Positions 45,802 to 55,293 of a stretch of 64,000 bases of DNA are shown here, one piece after another; position 1 is the stretch's first letter, and every line of letters begins with the position of its first letter. The notes under the pieces are model-generated. The model did not search any database, was not told the origin of the DNA, and worked only from the letters and a program-made list of their open reading frames with translations. Source of the stretch: Segatella copri DSM 18205 (lineage in GTDB: Bacteria; Bacteroidota; Bacteroidia; Bacteroidales; Bacteroidaceae); NCBI RefSeq assembly GCF_025151535.1, contig NZ_CP102288.1, positions 1,183,501 through 1,247,500 on the forward strand, in the 5' to 3' direction. The position numbers were made by a program, and so were the translations under genes.

Positions 45802-47286
45802 TTATCTAATCAGTTTTCTAATTTTCCTAAAACTAAACGATGTGCTCATGAGTACAATGATTACGCCAATCAGCCAATAAAGCCAATCACGATAACTGAT
45901 CATGAAAACCAGGAACAACACCAGGAGCAGAATCAGAAGTTGAAAGATACAGAATCTGAAACCAAGAGCAGATAAACGATAACCATAAACGGCTCTGCTG
46001 AAAATCAAGACGGCAATGGTCTCTATGGCATAAGCCACAGCAATGCCTCCCCCTACTCCTCTCAATTCATCTAACTGATAACCAGCTATTTCACAGATTA
46101 TCAGCAAGATAACACAAAAACTTTCCTGAATGAGAAAAAGTCTGGAATCTCCCCTTGACAGCGGGAGATATTCTATTGGAAGATAAACCGCCTTGAACAA
46201 CATGGCAACAGCAGCAAGCTGAGTCATCTGGAGCATCCCCATAAACTGGGCATTGTATAAAATCGGAATAATGAGAGGCAGTCCCAAAATGATAGCAGCT
46301 ACTATAGGCCCCAACAACAAGACATTCATCTCAAGCTGGCGGTTCACACAGAGATTGCGCTCTTTGACAGACTCCTCGTTTTTTCTGGAACCCGAAATGC
46401 CGGAGAGACGGGGATAAAAATCCTGATCCATGACCGAAAATACCATTCCCGCATAAACAAAGACTATCGTAATACCGGCATTGAAAAGTCCGACAACTTC
46501 CAGATCGCCTTGTTGGTTCAAAAAGGCACGAATCAGAAATTCGCAGCCGCTATTCATCAAACCCGAAAGTACAAATGCCCCGCCAAGTCGCAAAAGTGGG
46601 AAACCTGCAACTAGCGTCATTTTTCGCATATTTACGCCCCACCGTACAACTCGTCGGGAATATCGAAAATTCAGAGCCCATTGCATAAATGCCAAAATGA
46701 ACAGAACGGGCAGAATACCTCTCTCACCAAATATCCAATAAACCGGAACCGAAACCAAAAGCAGAAGAATAGCCTGAAGACTTGCCTGCATCGCCAACGC
46801 ACGCAACTGTCCGGTAGCTTTCAGAATGGCTGTTTCACCTCCAGCAAGAATCGTGAAGAAAATGGTTGGTGCCAGGAGAATGAAATGTAGCGTATGATTG
46901 CCCCAGGAAAAAGTAAACCCATTGAGTAACGGACCCAGAAGAACACAGACGATGGCTCCGAAAAATGCAGCAAGCAGACTATAGGTGCGAACAAGAAGAA
47001 CCGCCTCGGCGATATCAGCCTTTTCAGACTGCGATTCATCTGCAGCATGTTCCTTTTCAGAAATAAATTTAACACCACTTGTAGGAATGCCGAAATTACA
47101 CGCAGAACTGAGAACAGAAATCGTTGAGCTGAAAAGAGACAGCAGTCCCATTCCAGAAGGTCCGAGGAAGAGCGCCGTAAATTTATTGCGCAAAACTCCT
47201 ACAAGAATTCCCAATCCTTGCACACTGCCAAACAATCCTGTATATTTCAGAATATGCGAATAACTGTTTTCCTTTTTATCACCCAT
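45802..47286 (-). CDS. Wzx-like oligosaccharide/polysaccharide flippase
   Basis: This 494-aa membrane protein has about 12-14 helices and the N-terminal TGLFGSVQGLGILVGVLRNK pattern of the MATE/MOP flippase superfamily. It probably moves lipid-linked oligosaccharides across the inner membrane. I place the start at 47286 (MGDKKENSYSH), since the longer frame from 47334 would begin inside the rpsP terminator. No neighbouring glycan cluster is present, so the substrate is unknown. Confidence 0.8.
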   Translation of the reverse strand: MGDKKENSYSHILKYTGLFGSVQGLGILVGVLRNKFTALFLGPSGMGLLSLFSSTISVLSSACNFGIPTSGVKFISEKEHAADESQSEKADIAEAVLLVRTYSLLAAFFGAIVCVLLGPLLNGFTFSWGNHTLHFILLAPTIFFTILAGGETAILKATGQLRALAMQASLQAILLLLVSVPVYWIFGERGILPVLFILAFMQWALNFRYSRRVVRWGVNMRKMTLVAGFPLLRLGGAFVLSGLMNSGCEFLIRAFLNQQGDLEVVGLFNAGITIVFVYAGMVFSVMDQDFYPRLSGISGSRKNEESVKERNLCVNRQLEMNVLLLGPIVAAIILGLPLIIPILYNAQFMGMLQMTQLAAVAMLFKAVYLPIEYLPLSRGDSRLFLIQESFCVILLIICEIAGYQLDELRGVGGGIAVAYAIETIAVLIFSRAVYGYRLSALGFRFCIFQLLILLLVLFLVFMISYRDWLYWLIGVIIVLMSTSFSFRKIRKLIR

Positions 47287-47297
47287 AATCAAAAGAA

Positions 47298-47339
47298 ACA
47301 AAAAAAGGTTGGATTTCCCGAAAGAGAAATTCAACCTTT
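47298..47339 (-). terminator. Terminator after rpsP
   Basis: On the minus strand AAAGGTTGAATTTC pairs with GAAATCCAACCTTT (one G-U pair), followed by T-run. It covers the possible longer start of the flippase gene. Confidence 0.85.
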
Positions 47340-47375
47340 ATACTTTAAAATCTCAAAAGAAGATTCTGTCGAAGA

Positions 47376-47906
47376 TTAAGCCTCAGCTGGAGCCTCCTCT
47401 GCAGGAGCTTCCTCAGCAGCCTTAGCCTCTGCCTCAGCAGCAGCTGCAGCAGCCTTCTTATCAGCTACCTTCTTAGCGATTGCCTCGTTCATCTTCTTCT
47501 CAGCCTCGAGCTCCTTAGCAGCAGCTTCCTTCTTTGCCTTAGCATCGCCCTCGCGAACAGCAGAAATCTTAGCGTCCTTGCCATTCTTCCAAGCGTCGAA
47601 ACGCTTCTGAGCCTCAGCATCGTCGAATGCGCCCTTCTTAACGCCACCCTTGAGGTGCTTCATCAAATAAACGCCCTCACCCTTGAGGATATTGCGAACT
47701 GTGTCTGTTGGCTGTGCACCAGTCTCTACCCAGTAGAGTGCGCGCTCGAAATTCAAATCTACAGTAGCTGGATTGGTGTTAGGGTTGAAAGTACCAATCT
47801 TCTCAGTAAATTTACCATCACGTGGTGCTCTAACGTCAGCGATTACAATGCTATAGAAAGCATAGCTTTTACGACCGCCGCGCTGCAATCTGATTTTTGT
47901 TGCCAT
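47376..47906 (-). CDS. rpsP: 30S ribosomal protein bS16 with Ala/Glu/Lys-rich C-terminal extension
   Basis: The N-terminal about 85 residues are normal bS16 ([31 protein letters not shown]). The 176-aa protein then continues with about 75 residues of Ala/Lys/Glu ([19 protein letters not shown] and an [10 protein letters not shown] end), probably a helical tail. Similar tails occur in Bacteroidota bS16. A -7 box TAATTTTG is on the minus strand at 47981-47974. Confidence 0.95.
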   Translation of the reverse strand: MATKIRLQRGGRKSYAFYSIVIADVRAPRDGKFTEKIGTFNPNTNPATVDLNFERALYWVETGAQPTDTVRNILKGEGVYLMKHLKGGVKKGAFDDAEAQKRFDAWKNGKDAKISAVREGDAKAKKEAAAKELEAEKKMNEAIAKKVADKKAAAAAAEAEAKAAEEAPAEEAPAEA

Positions 47907-48040
47907 TTTTAAATCTTAATTTTAATTTATAATGAGGTTTGAATTTTGTGCTGCCATCTCGTGACAGCGGGTACAAAATTACTACTTTTATTTGAATTGA
48001 GCAAACTTTTATCGATATTCAAATGCTTTTTTAGCATTTT

Positions 48041-48508
48041 TTATCTGATTCGATCTGCTGCTCTCAAGAGTTTGATGTCATCGTTCACACCTTTCATTGC
48101 CATCCATTCGAATATGATTGCTACCAAAGGAAGGCAAGCGGCAAACTGAAACTTCATCGTTCCTTCTGCTTCAGGAACAGGAATCAAGCCCATGAACATC
48201 ACGATATAATCTACATACCATAAACCTGCAAAAAGCATGGCCAGAGAACAGAGTGATTTCTGAAGCTTCAGATTCTTGTACAAAAAGATGTTTACCAATG
48301 CTATGATGGCTGAAACGGCGAGCAGAAGGAACAGAGGAACGCAAGTAGTTGAAATCTGCATTCCTGCCTCCCCTACCACTCCGAGGTTATAAACCATAGT
48401 GTCTCCTCCCATCGTCTTAGCTGCGATGCTGGCGATAGGAAGGAAAAGACAGATAGCAATGGCGATGACAGCAAAGAGCAGAAATAATGTCTGTTTACGC
48501 TGTATCAT
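48041..48508 (-). CDS. DUF4293 membrane protein
   Basis: This 155-aa protein starts at ATG 48508 (MIQRKQTLFLLFAVIAI), the common start of the DUF4293 family; the frame stays open for 23 codons upstream but that part overlaps the rpoZ-like gene. It has four membrane helices. Function unknown. It follows the omega-like gene on the same strand, a pairing that is usual in Bacteroidota. Confidence 0.75.
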   Translation of the reverse strand: MIQRKQTLFLLFAVIAIAICLFLPIASIAAKTMGGDTMVYNLGVVGEAGMQISTTCVPLFLLLAVSAIIALVNIFLYKNLKLQKSLCSLAMLFAGLWYVDYIVMFMGLIPVPEAEGTMKFQFAACLPLVAIIFEWMAMKGVNDDIKLLRAADRIR

Positions 48509-48522
48509 ATAGCTCAGGAATA

Positions 48523-48873
48523 TTAAATTTCGCTCTCGTGAACCATTGGTGCAGATGTCTTGGTAGGATCGCGCCAATAAATATTATTCTCAATAAACTC
48601 TTCTGTAGCGAGCAAAGTTGGCTTTGGCAACTTCTCGTAGTAGCGAGAGATTTCAATCTGTTCGCGGTTCTCAAAAACTTCCTCCAAAGAATCGTTATAA
48701 GAAGCAAACTCCTGAAGTTTCTTGCTCAACTCCTGCTTGATTTCGATAGAAATCTGATTAGCGCGCTTTGCAATGATAGCTACGCTCTCGTAGATATTAT
48801 GGGTATCATCGCAGAGATCCATAATGTTGCGAGTTACTGTGTTTACTGGTGCCTTTGATTTTTTGAAATCCAT
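48523..48873 (-). CDS. Omega-like RNA polymerase subunit (Bacteroidota RpoZ family)
   Basis: The 116-aa protein (MDFKKSKAPVNTVTRNIMDL, ...YESVAIIAKRANQISIEIKQ) matches the Bacteroidota-type omega family, with the ARRANQ-like segment at about residues 33-41. Omega supports polymerase assembly and stability. It lies between bamD and the DUF4293 gene. Confidence 0.8.
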   Translation of the reverse strand: MDFKKSKAPVNTVTRNIMDLCDDTHNIYESVAIIAKRANQISIEIKQELSKKLQEFASYNDSLEEVFENREQIEISRYYEKLPKPTLLATEEFIENNIYWRDPTKTSAPMVHESEI

Positions 48874-48927
48874 AATTATAGTACTATTATTATTATATTG
48901 TTTTTACCTTATTATATATATGCTTTT

Positions 48928-49794
48928 TTAATTGGCATTATTGCCAAGCTGTTCGAGAGCTGTCTCCGGATGCTCTTTCTCGTACTGCTTGCACTTCTCA
49001 ATATACTTCTCGGCAAGTGCACGGTCCTTTGAATCAGGATATTCGTTGATAAAGCCATAACACTCATCCTCAGCATCCTGATAGCGCTCCAGCTGCTTTT
49101 TCTCGACACTCATCTTTGCCAGTTCGTACTTACCTTTCATGATGAGCGATGCAAACTCCTCGCGTCGGTTGCTGTAAGGATAATCCTTAAGCGCATTCTG
49201 TGCAGTTACGATACAAGCCTCATAATTATTGCCTCCGCTGGTACAGTTGCCGAAATAGGTGCCCATATCAAAATAGAGTTTGGCACTCTTATACTCCTTC
49301 TCAACCAAGAGGTCCTGAAGAGCAAAAAGGCGGTTTGTAGCCTGCTGCTTGAGTCGGGCATCTGGATAAAGATCCAGGAACTCCTGGAAGGCTGCGATGG
49401 CTGTAATCGTGGTACTCTGGTCAAGACGAGGCTCTGGAGCATTCTGATACAGACTCTCTCCCACAAAGTACTTTGCATTTTCAGCAAACTTACCTTTAGG
49501 ATAAGAAGAGTAATACTTCTTGAAATACTCTGCAGCAGTCTCATAATCCTTCATACCATACTCGGCCATAGCCAGCATGTACAAACATTCCTCACCCTCG
49601 GTAGAACCTTTCTTCATCGTTACCAGTTCCTGCAGAAGAGGAATGGCACGGGAATACTTGCCCTGGGCATAGCTCTGCTTGGCGTACTCATACTTATAAG
49701 TATAATCGCCTGATTTCAATACCTGGTTATATTCGTGGGCACAGCTCGACAAGAGCAATGCAACACACGATGCAATAAGAGTCAATTTTTTCAT
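48928..49794 (-). CDS. bamD: Outer membrane assembly lipoprotein BamD
   Basis: BamD is the essential lipoprotein of the beta-barrel assembly machine. I place the start at ATG 49794 (288 aa), because the promoter at 49813-49842 makes the earlier in-frame ATGs unlikely. Lipobox LLLSSC (Cys18) is followed by several TPR repeats (about 25-250). A FYEYAKQSYAQGKYSRAIPL-like first TPR and a QDAEDECYGFINEYPDSK last TPR are clear. It lies 55 bases upstream of the omega-like gene. Confidence 0.9.
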   Translation of the reverse strand: MKKLTLIASCVALLLSSCAHEYNQVLKSGDYTYKYEYAKQSYAQGKYSRAIPLLQELVTMKKGSTEGEECLYMLAMAEYGMKDYETAAEYFKKYYSSYPKGKFAENAKYFVGESLYQNAPEPRLDQSTTITAIAAFQEFLDLYPDARLKQQATNRLFALQDLLVEKEYKSAKLYFDMGTYFGNCTSGGNNYEACIVTAQNALKDYPYSNRREEFASLIMKGKYELAKMSVEKKQLERYQDAEDECYGFINEYPDSKDRALAEKYIEKCKQYEKEHPETALEQLGNNAN

Positions 49795-49812
49795 AATTCT
49801 CATTTTGAACTG

Positions 49813-49842
49813 CAAAGTTACTCATAATTTACTTATTATCAA
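49813..49842 (-). promoter_or_regulatory. Promoter for bamD
   Basis: Minus-strand TTTTG (49844-49840) is followed after 19 bases by TAACTTTG (49820-49813). Transcription would start near 49808, which argues against the in-frame ATG at 49815. Confidence 0.7.
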
Positions 49843-49904
49843 AAGAAAAGATACATTTTTTCGTAAAAAATTAATCTTTATAACGATTAATGGCGTTTTT
49901 TTTG

Positions 49905-49912
49905 TAATTTTG
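49905..49912 (+). promoter_or_regulatory. -7 box upstream of uvrB
   Basis: TAATTTTG, 41 bases before the uvrB ATG; the -33 region is not a clear match. Confidence 0.45.
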
Positions 49913-49952
49913 CACCTTGAAACAGAACTTTTGAGAAGAAATCAGGAAGAAA

Positions 49953-51998
49953 ATGGATTTTAAGATTACATCAAAATATAAGCCAACTGGCGACCAGCCG
50001 CAAGCCATCAGGCAACTCACAGAGGGGGTACTTGAAGGAGACCCTGCACAGGTGTTGTTGGGTGTAACCGGCTCGGGTAAAACCTTTACGGTGGCAAACG
50101 TGATTGCCAACGTGGGGAAGCCTACGCTCATCTTGAGCCACAACAAGACTCTTGCCGCCCAACTGTATCAGGAGATGAAGGGTTTCTTCCCTGAGAACGC
50201 TGTAGAATATTATGTTTCATACTACGACTATTATCAGCCGGAAGCTTACCTACCAACGACTGATACATATATAGAAAAAGACCTCGCCATCAATGATGAA
50301 ATAGACAAGTTGCGACTCGGTGCTGTTTCTGCCCTGCTCTCGGGCAGAAAGGATGTCATCGTTGTCTCATCCGTATCGTGCATCTATGGTATGGGCGGAC
50401 CTGTGGCGATGCAGGAGAACATCATCAAGATTCATCGCGGGCAGCGACTCGACAGAAATGAATTTCTGAGGAAACTCGTTGATGCACTTTACATTAGAAA
50501 TGACATAGAACTGCAACGTGGCAACTTTCGCGTGAAAGGCGAAACGGTTGACATCTTTATGGCTTACAGCGATCATGTTTTGCGCGTAACATGGTGGGAC
50601 GATGAGATTGACAGTATCGAAGAAGTGGATTCACTCACTTATCACCGCCTTGCCTCGTTCGAAGATTACGAGATTTATCCAGCCAACCTTTTCGTAACAA
50701 CAAAAGAACAGCAGGAAAGTGCCATTCGCAGAATTCAGGACGACCTGGTTAAACAGGTAGAATTCTTCAAGAGTATTGGAGATGGAATCAAGGCACAGCG
50801 CATCAAGGAACGTGTAGAATATGATATGGAAATGATTAAGGAATTAGGCCACTGTTCGGGCATCGAGAACTATTCCCGCTATTTTGATGGCAGACACGAA
50901 GGCGAACGCCCGTATTGCCTGCTCGATTTCTTCCCTAAAGATTTCCTGCTTGTGGTTGACGAGAGCCATGTGAGCATCCCACAGATTGGCGCCATGTATG
51001 GAGGCGACCGGGCACGAAAGAAGAACCTGGTAGAATATGGTTTCCGTTTGCCTGCTGCCTTCGACAACCGTCCGCTGAAATTCGAGGAATTTCACGATCT
51101 CATTCCGCAGGCCATCTATGTAAGCGCAACTCCGGCAGACTATGAATTGAGAGAAGCCGAAGGCGTGGTTGTGGAACAGTTGATTCGTCCAACAGGACTC
51201 CTGGACCCGGAAATCGAAGTCCGTCCAAGTGAGAATCAGATAGATGATCTTCTGGACGAAATATTAACAAGAACACACCGCAACGAGCGAGTTCTGATTA
51301 CGACTCTTACAAAGCGCATGGCAGAAGAACTCACCGAGTTCCTGCTCAACCACAACGTAAAGGCTGCCTATATCCACAGTGATGTGGCAACCTTAGACCG
51401 AGTAAAGATCATGAACGATCTCCGTGCAGGAGTATACGATGTACTGGTGGGTGTCAACCTGTTACGAGAAGGACTCGACTTGCCGGAAGTTTCGCTCGTA
51501 GCTATTCTCGATGCAGACAAGGAAGGATTCCTTCGCAGTCACCGTTCTCTGACCCAGACGGCAGGCCGTGCAGCCCGAAACGTGAACGGCAAGGTAATCA
51601 TGTATGCAGACAACATCACAGACAGCATGCAGAAAACAATAGATGAAACTGCCCGCCGCCGAAGCATCCAGTTGAAATACAATGCAGACCATGGCATTAC
51701 ACCAAAACAGATTGTGAAAGCAATAACCTCAGCTCTGCCTACTAGCAAGGAAGAAGGAGCAAAGATTGTTCCGATGGGAGCCGAGGGTTCTAAGCCTCGC
51801 GTCTACGTGGAACCGGAAAGTGCAGCCTTCGTTGCCGACCCTATTGTTCGCAGTATGAGCAAGGAAGAATTGGAGAAGAGCATTGCCAATACTACGGCAT
51901 TGATGAAGCAAGCAGCCAAAGACCTCGACTTCATGCAAGCTGCCCAATATCGCGATGAAATCATCCGATTGCAGAAGGAATTGGAAGAAAAGGGATAA
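49953..51998 (+). CDS. uvrB: Excinuclease ABC subunit UvrB
   Basis: UvrB verifies DNA damage and recruits UvrC in nucleotide excision repair. The 681-aa protein has Walker A GVTGSGKTF (37-45), the beta-hairpin YYDYYQPEAY, helicase motif DESHVSIPQ, QTAGRAARNV and a C-terminal UVR domain (about 640-681). Length is standard. It is monocistronic with a strong terminator. Confidence 0.97.
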   Translation: MDFKITSKYKPTGDQPQAIRQLTEGVLEGDPAQVLLGVTGSGKTFTVANVIANVGKPTLILSHNKTLAAQLYQEMKGFFPENAVEYYVSYYDYYQPEAYLPTTDTYIEKDLAINDEIDKLRLGAVSALLSGRKDVIVVSSVSCIYGMGGPVAMQENIIKIHRGQRLDRNEFLRKLVDALYIRNDIELQRGNFRVKGETVDIFMAYSDHVLRVTWWDDEIDSIEEVDSLTYHRLASFEDYEIYPANLFVTTKEQQESAIRRIQDDLVKQVEFFKSIGDGIKAQRIKERVEYDMEMIKELGHCSGIENYSRYFDGRHEGERPYCLLDFFPKDFLLVVDESHVSIPQIGAMYGGDRARKKNLVEYGFRLPAAFDNRPLKFEEFHDLIPQAIYVSATPADYELREAEGVVVEQLIRPTGLLDPEIEVRPSENQIDDLLDEILTRTHRNERVLITTLTKRMAEELTEFLLNHNVKAAYIHSDVATLDRVKIMNDLRAGVYDVLVGVNLLREGLDLPEVSLVAILDADKEGFLRSHRSLTQTAGRAARNVNGKVIMYADNITDSMQKTIDETARRRSIQLKYNADHGITPKQIVKAITSALPTSKEEGAKIVPMGAEGSKPRVYVEPESAAFVADPIVRSMSKEELEKSIANTTALMKQAAKDLDFMQAAQYRDEIIRLQKELEEKG

Positions 51999-52019
51999 AC
52001 TCAAAAGAAATAACCATCA

Positions 52020-52060
52020 AAAAGGGGGTGTATCATTAATTAATGATACACCCCCTTTTT
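52020..52060 (+). terminator. Bidirectional terminator after uvrB
   Basis: A near-perfect 40-base palindrome (AAAGGGGGTGTATCATTAAT and its complement) with flanking A and T runs. Confidence 0.9.
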
Positions 52061-52074
52061 GATGGAATATTACT

Positions 52075-52129
52075 GATATGTTAATGGAAAACATAGGATA
52101 TGTTATTGGAAAACATAGGATTTGTTGTT
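52075..52129. repeat. 22-base tandem repeat
   Basis: GATATGTTAATGGAAAACATAG is followed by GATATGTTATTGGAAAACATAG (one change) and a truncated third copy GATTTGTTGTT. Confidence 0.8.
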
Positions 52130-52150
52130 AAGATAGTTAGTATCTCCGGT

Positions 52151-52238
52151 CGCACAACAGGTGTTGTGCGCTTGCATAGCAGCTGATATGCGCATGCACA
52201 ACAGGTGATGTGCATGCGGTGGGCAGCTGTTATGCGCC
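52151..52238. repeat. Row of four palindromes with CAGGTG/CAGCTG centres
   Basis: 52151-52170 is a perfect 8+4+8 palindrome (CGCACAAC-AGGT-GTTGTGCG); 52174-52191 has GCATA/TATGC around GCAGCTGA; 52192-52217 has 9-base arms GCATGCACA/TGTGCATGC around ACAGGTGA; the fourth (52218-52238) is weaker, around CAGCTG. Centres alternate CAGGTG and CAGCTG. Confidence 0.75.
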
Positions 52239-52312
52239 AACTATAATCCAGGCCTATAACACACCCTCTTTTTATTTACCCAGCAGTTATTCATCTGTCT
52301 GTCAGTTATCTG

Positions 52313-52900
52313 CTATTCAAACGACAGCTTTTTCAGACGGGAACGCAACTGCTCCGCCTCGCTCTTTCTGATAGAAAGTTTGATGCTGCAAGTATTATCG
52401 AAAGTCTGATCCAGGATACGCGGATTCATATCTTTGACTATCCTCATCACATCATTCATCATCGGATAAGTAAAATCATAGGTTACTATTTCCTCTATCT
52501 GTTGCGTAACCTCCTCACAATGAGCCAAAGCATCAATGGCAGCTTCACGATAAGCAACAATGAGTCCGCTGGTTCCCAATTTTACTCCTCCGAAATATCG
52601 GATGACGACAATTAAAATATCCGTCAATTCTGATTTCGTGATTTGGCCGAGGATTGGTTTTCCTGCCGTAGAAGAAGGTTCGCCATCATCATTGGCACGG
52701 AACTCTGTCCGTTCAGGACCTAGCATATATGCATAACAACAATGTCGGGCATCGTAATATTTCTTACGGTACCCGGCAACAATTTCCTTCACCTCGTCAA
52801 CAGTTGTAACATGGTGAGCAAAGGCGAGAAACTTACTCCTTTTCTCGGTGTAATATCCCTCGCCTATCGTATCTGATATAGTCTTAAATTCGTCTATCAT
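52313..52900 (-). CDS. YigZ/IMPACT family protein
   Basis: The 195-aa protein has the UPF0029/IMPACT N-terminal domain (about residues 15-120, with RAHHCCYAYMLG-like RHCCYAYMLG, ANDDGEPSSTAGKPIL and VVIRYFGGVKLGTSGL) and a C-terminal ferredoxin-like domain. Members may act on RNA or protein synthesis control; a clear activity is not established. It shares one base with the DUF1015 gene upstream on the same strand. Confidence 0.85.
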   Translation of the reverse strand: MIDEFKTISDTIGEGYYTEKRSKFLAFAHHVTTVDEVKEIVAGYRKKYYDARHCCYAYMLGPERTEFRANDDGEPSSTAGKPILGQITKSELTDILIVVIRYFGGVKLGTSGLIVAYREAAIDALAHCEEVTQQIEEIVTYDFTYPMMNDVMRIVKDMNPRILDQTFDNTCSIKLSIRKSEAEQLRSRLKKLSFE

Positions 52901-54234
52901 TAATCCAACTTGTGAATAATCAAACCGCTACGCAACTTAGGTTCAAACCAAGTTGCCTTAGGTGGCATAATCTTACCACTGTCAGCGATGTCCATAATCT
53001 GCTGCATAGTAACCGGATGCAAAGCAAGTGCCATCTTCATCTCGCCACTATCCACACGACGTTTCAACTCACCGAGACCGCGAAGACCGCCCACAAAATC
53101 GATGCGCTTATCAGAACGCAAATCCTTGATACCCAGAATGTCGTCAAGAATCAGACGAGATGAAATATCCACATCGAGCACGCCGATTGGATCAGCATCG
53201 TCGTAGGTTCCCGGCTTGGCAAACAAACCATACCATTTACCATCCAGATAGAGGAGGAAAGAATGGAGAGCTGCTGGTTTCAGAATATCCAAGCCAAACT
53301 GGCTGATAGCAGCATCAATAGCCATCTTTTCATAGCAAGGAATGCCCTCTTCATCACCAGATACATTCACATTGATTGCATCAATATCTATCACCTCGAA
53401 ATTCTTTGTCAAAGCATCGAGGAACTGATCAGAAGTCAGACCGTTCAAATCCTTCACAACTCGGTTATAATCGAGAATGGTAAGCTGACTTGCCTGGAAA
53501 CAAACTGCCATAAAGTAGTTATATTCCTCCTTACCTGTATGATTAGGATTCTGCTTAGCTTTTTCTGCACCTACCAGAGCTGCTGCAGCAGAACGGTGAT
53601 GACCGTCAGCAATATAAAGGCTAGGCATCTTGGCAAATTCCGCTGTAATTGTGGCAATATCCTGATCATCGCTTACAACCCAGAACTGATGACGGAAACC
53701 ATCAATTGGAGCTATGAAATCATATTCCGGTGTTGTTGCTGCATAACGCATCAGAAGTTCGTTAAGCACCTCATTATCAGGATAAGCGAAGAATACTGGC
53801 TCGATATTGGCATTGCATACACGCACATGCTTCATACGGTCTTCTTCCTTATCGCGGCGTGTCAGCTCATGTTTCTTGATGACACCCGTCATATAGTCGT
53901 TTACATACGCACCTACCACAAGACCATACTGAGTCTTGCCGTTCATCGTCTGTGCATATATATAATACTGTTCCTTATCATCCTGTTTTAACCAGCCTTT
54001 CTCCTGGAACTTTCTGAAGTTCTCTGCAGCGCTTTCATAAACGCGAGGATCGTACTCAGAAGTACCTGGTTCGAAATTGATTTCAGGTTTAATAATATGA
54101 TAAAGGCTCTTCTCGTTATCGCCTGTCTCGGCACGTGCTTCCTCAGAATTGAGAACATCGTAAGGACGAGACTCAACTTGCTCAACTAAATCTTTTGGGG
54201 GACGAATACCCTTAAATGGTTTAACTATAGCCAT
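52900..54234 (-). CDS. DUF1015 family protein
   Basis: The 444-aa protein begins MAIVKPFKGIRPPKDLVEQV and has ADGHHRSAAAALV (about residues 216-228) and a LDGLRGLGEL-like FVGGLRGLGELK. The family has been linked to serine metabolism by gene neighbourhood; its start codon overlaps nothing, but its stop overlaps the YigZ-like start by one base. Here it lies downstream of serC and serA. The reaction is unknown. Confidence 0.8.
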   Translation of the reverse strand: MAIVKPFKGIRPPKDLVEQVESRPYDVLNSEEARAETGDNEKSLYHIIKPEINFEPGTSEYDPRVYESAAENFRKFQEKGWLKQDDKEQYYIYAQTMNGKTQYGLVVGAYVNDYMTGVIKKHELTRRDKEEDRMKHVRVCNANIEPVFFAYPDNEVLNELLMRYAATTPEYDFIAPIDGFRHQFWVVSDDQDIATITAEFAKMPSLYIADGHHRSAAAALVGAEKAKQNPNHTGKEEYNYFMAVCFQASQLTILDYNRVVKDLNGLTSDQFLDALTKNFEVIDIDAINVNVSGDEEGIPCYEKMAIDAAISQFGLDILKPAALHSFLLYLDGKWYGLFAKPGTYDDADPIGVLDVDISSRLILDDILGIKDLRSDKRIDFVGGLRGLGELKRRVDSGEMKMALALHPVTMQQIMDIADSGKIMPPKATWFEPKLRSGLIIHKLD

Positions 54235-54303
54235 AATGTTGTATTGATTTTAATGAATAAAAGCCCACGAAGGGCAAGTATATCATGAAGTCTGTAAAGA
54301 TAA

Positions 54304-54347
54304 AAAGCCCATAAAGGGCACTAGCTAAAGCACCCTCTATGAGCTTT
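54304..54347 (-). terminator. Terminator after serA
   Basis: An 18-base stem with a few G-U pairs (54304-54321 with 54330-54347) is followed on the minus strand by TTTTT. A partial copy of the AAAGCCC...GGGC stem occurs about 50 bases further on. Confidence 0.75.
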
Positions 54348-54362
54348 TTTATATCCTAATTT

Positions 54363-55280
54363 TTATTTATTTACTTGATATTTTGTGCAGCCATCAGCAA
54401 AGAACGCATTAATCTGCTTAGCTGCTGCAATACCAGCATTGATATTTGCTTCAGCAGTCTGTGCACCCATCTTCTTAGGAGTTGAGAAGTATCGACCCTC
54501 GAACTTGGCAAAGTCTGCATCAGCATCAGGCTTGATATCAGTGATGAACTTCAAGTCCTCACGCTCAGCAAGAAGTTTCAGGAGCTCAGGCTCATTGATA
54601 ACCTCCTTACGCGCTGTATTGATGAGGATGCCACCCTTAGGCAACTGGTTTACGGTCTTGTAGTCGATGCTCTTGATAGTCTCTGGAGTAGCAGGGATAT
54701 GAAGCGAAACGATGTCACAAGTCTGGAACAACTCATCCTGTGACTTTACAGCATGCACACCGGCAGCCTCGATAACATCAGCTGGGCAGAATGCATCGTA
54801 AGCAGCTACTTCCATACCAAATCCCTTGGCGATGCGAGCCACATTTCGACCAACATTACCGAAAGCAAGAATACCCAGTTTCTTACCCTTCAACTCGCTG
54901 CCAGCCTTGCCGTTGTAGAAATTACGTACAGTAAAGACCAACAAGCCGAATACCAACTCAGCTACTGCGTTAGAGTTCTGACCAGGAGTATTCTCAGCCA
55001 CTACATTATGAGCAGTAGCAGCAGCAAGGTCGATGTTATCATAACCTGCACCAGCACGAACGATAATCTTCAGGTTCTTTGCCGCATCGAGCACCTCAGC
55101 ATCAGCCTTGTCAGAGCGGATAATCATCGCGTCCACATCCTTCACTGCATCGAGAAGCTGAGCTTTCTCTGTATACTTTTCGAGCAAGACAAGTTCGTTG
55201 CCCGCTCCTTCTATTTCTTTTTTGATTCCATCTACAGCAGCTGCTGCAAATGGTTTTTCTGTTGCAACTAATACTTTCAT
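54363..55280 (-). CDS. serA: D-3-phosphoglycerate dehydrogenase (short form)
   Basis: SerA oxidises 3-phosphoglycerate in serine synthesis. The 305-aa D-2-hydroxyacid dehydrogenase has the Rossmann loop LAFGNVGRNVA (about residues 141-151), the catalytic Arg region NTARKEVIN and HIPATPETIKSID. It lacks the C-terminal ACT/ASB domains, so it is probably not feedback inhibited by serine. It follows serC by 13 bases, which supports the assignment over other 2-hydroxyacid dehydrogenases. Confidence 0.92.
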   Translation of the reverse strand: MKVLVATEKPFAAAAVDGIKKEIEGAGNELVLLEKYTEKAQLLDAVKDVDAMIIRSDKADAEVLDAAKNLKIIVRAGAGYDNIDLAAATAHNVVAENTPGQNSNAVAELVFGLLVFTVRNFYNGKAGSELKGKKLGILAFGNVGRNVARIAKGFGMEVAAYDAFCPADVIEAAGVHAVKSQDELFQTCDIVSLHIPATPETIKSIDYKTVNQLPKGGILINTARKEVINEPELLKLLAEREDLKFITDIKPDADADFAKFEGRYFSTPKKMGAQTAEANINAGIAAAKQINAFFADGCTKYQVNK

Positions 55281-55293
55281 ACAAATTCAAAAA

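Larger units (their letters stand above)
51999..52312. other. Intergenic region with terminator, tandem repeat and palindrome array
   Basis: No gene is visible. The region holds the uvrB terminator, a 22-base tandem repeat (52075-52118) and a row of four imperfect palindromes (52151-52238). It then runs AT-rich into the end of the convergent YigZ-like gene. Confidence 0.7.
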
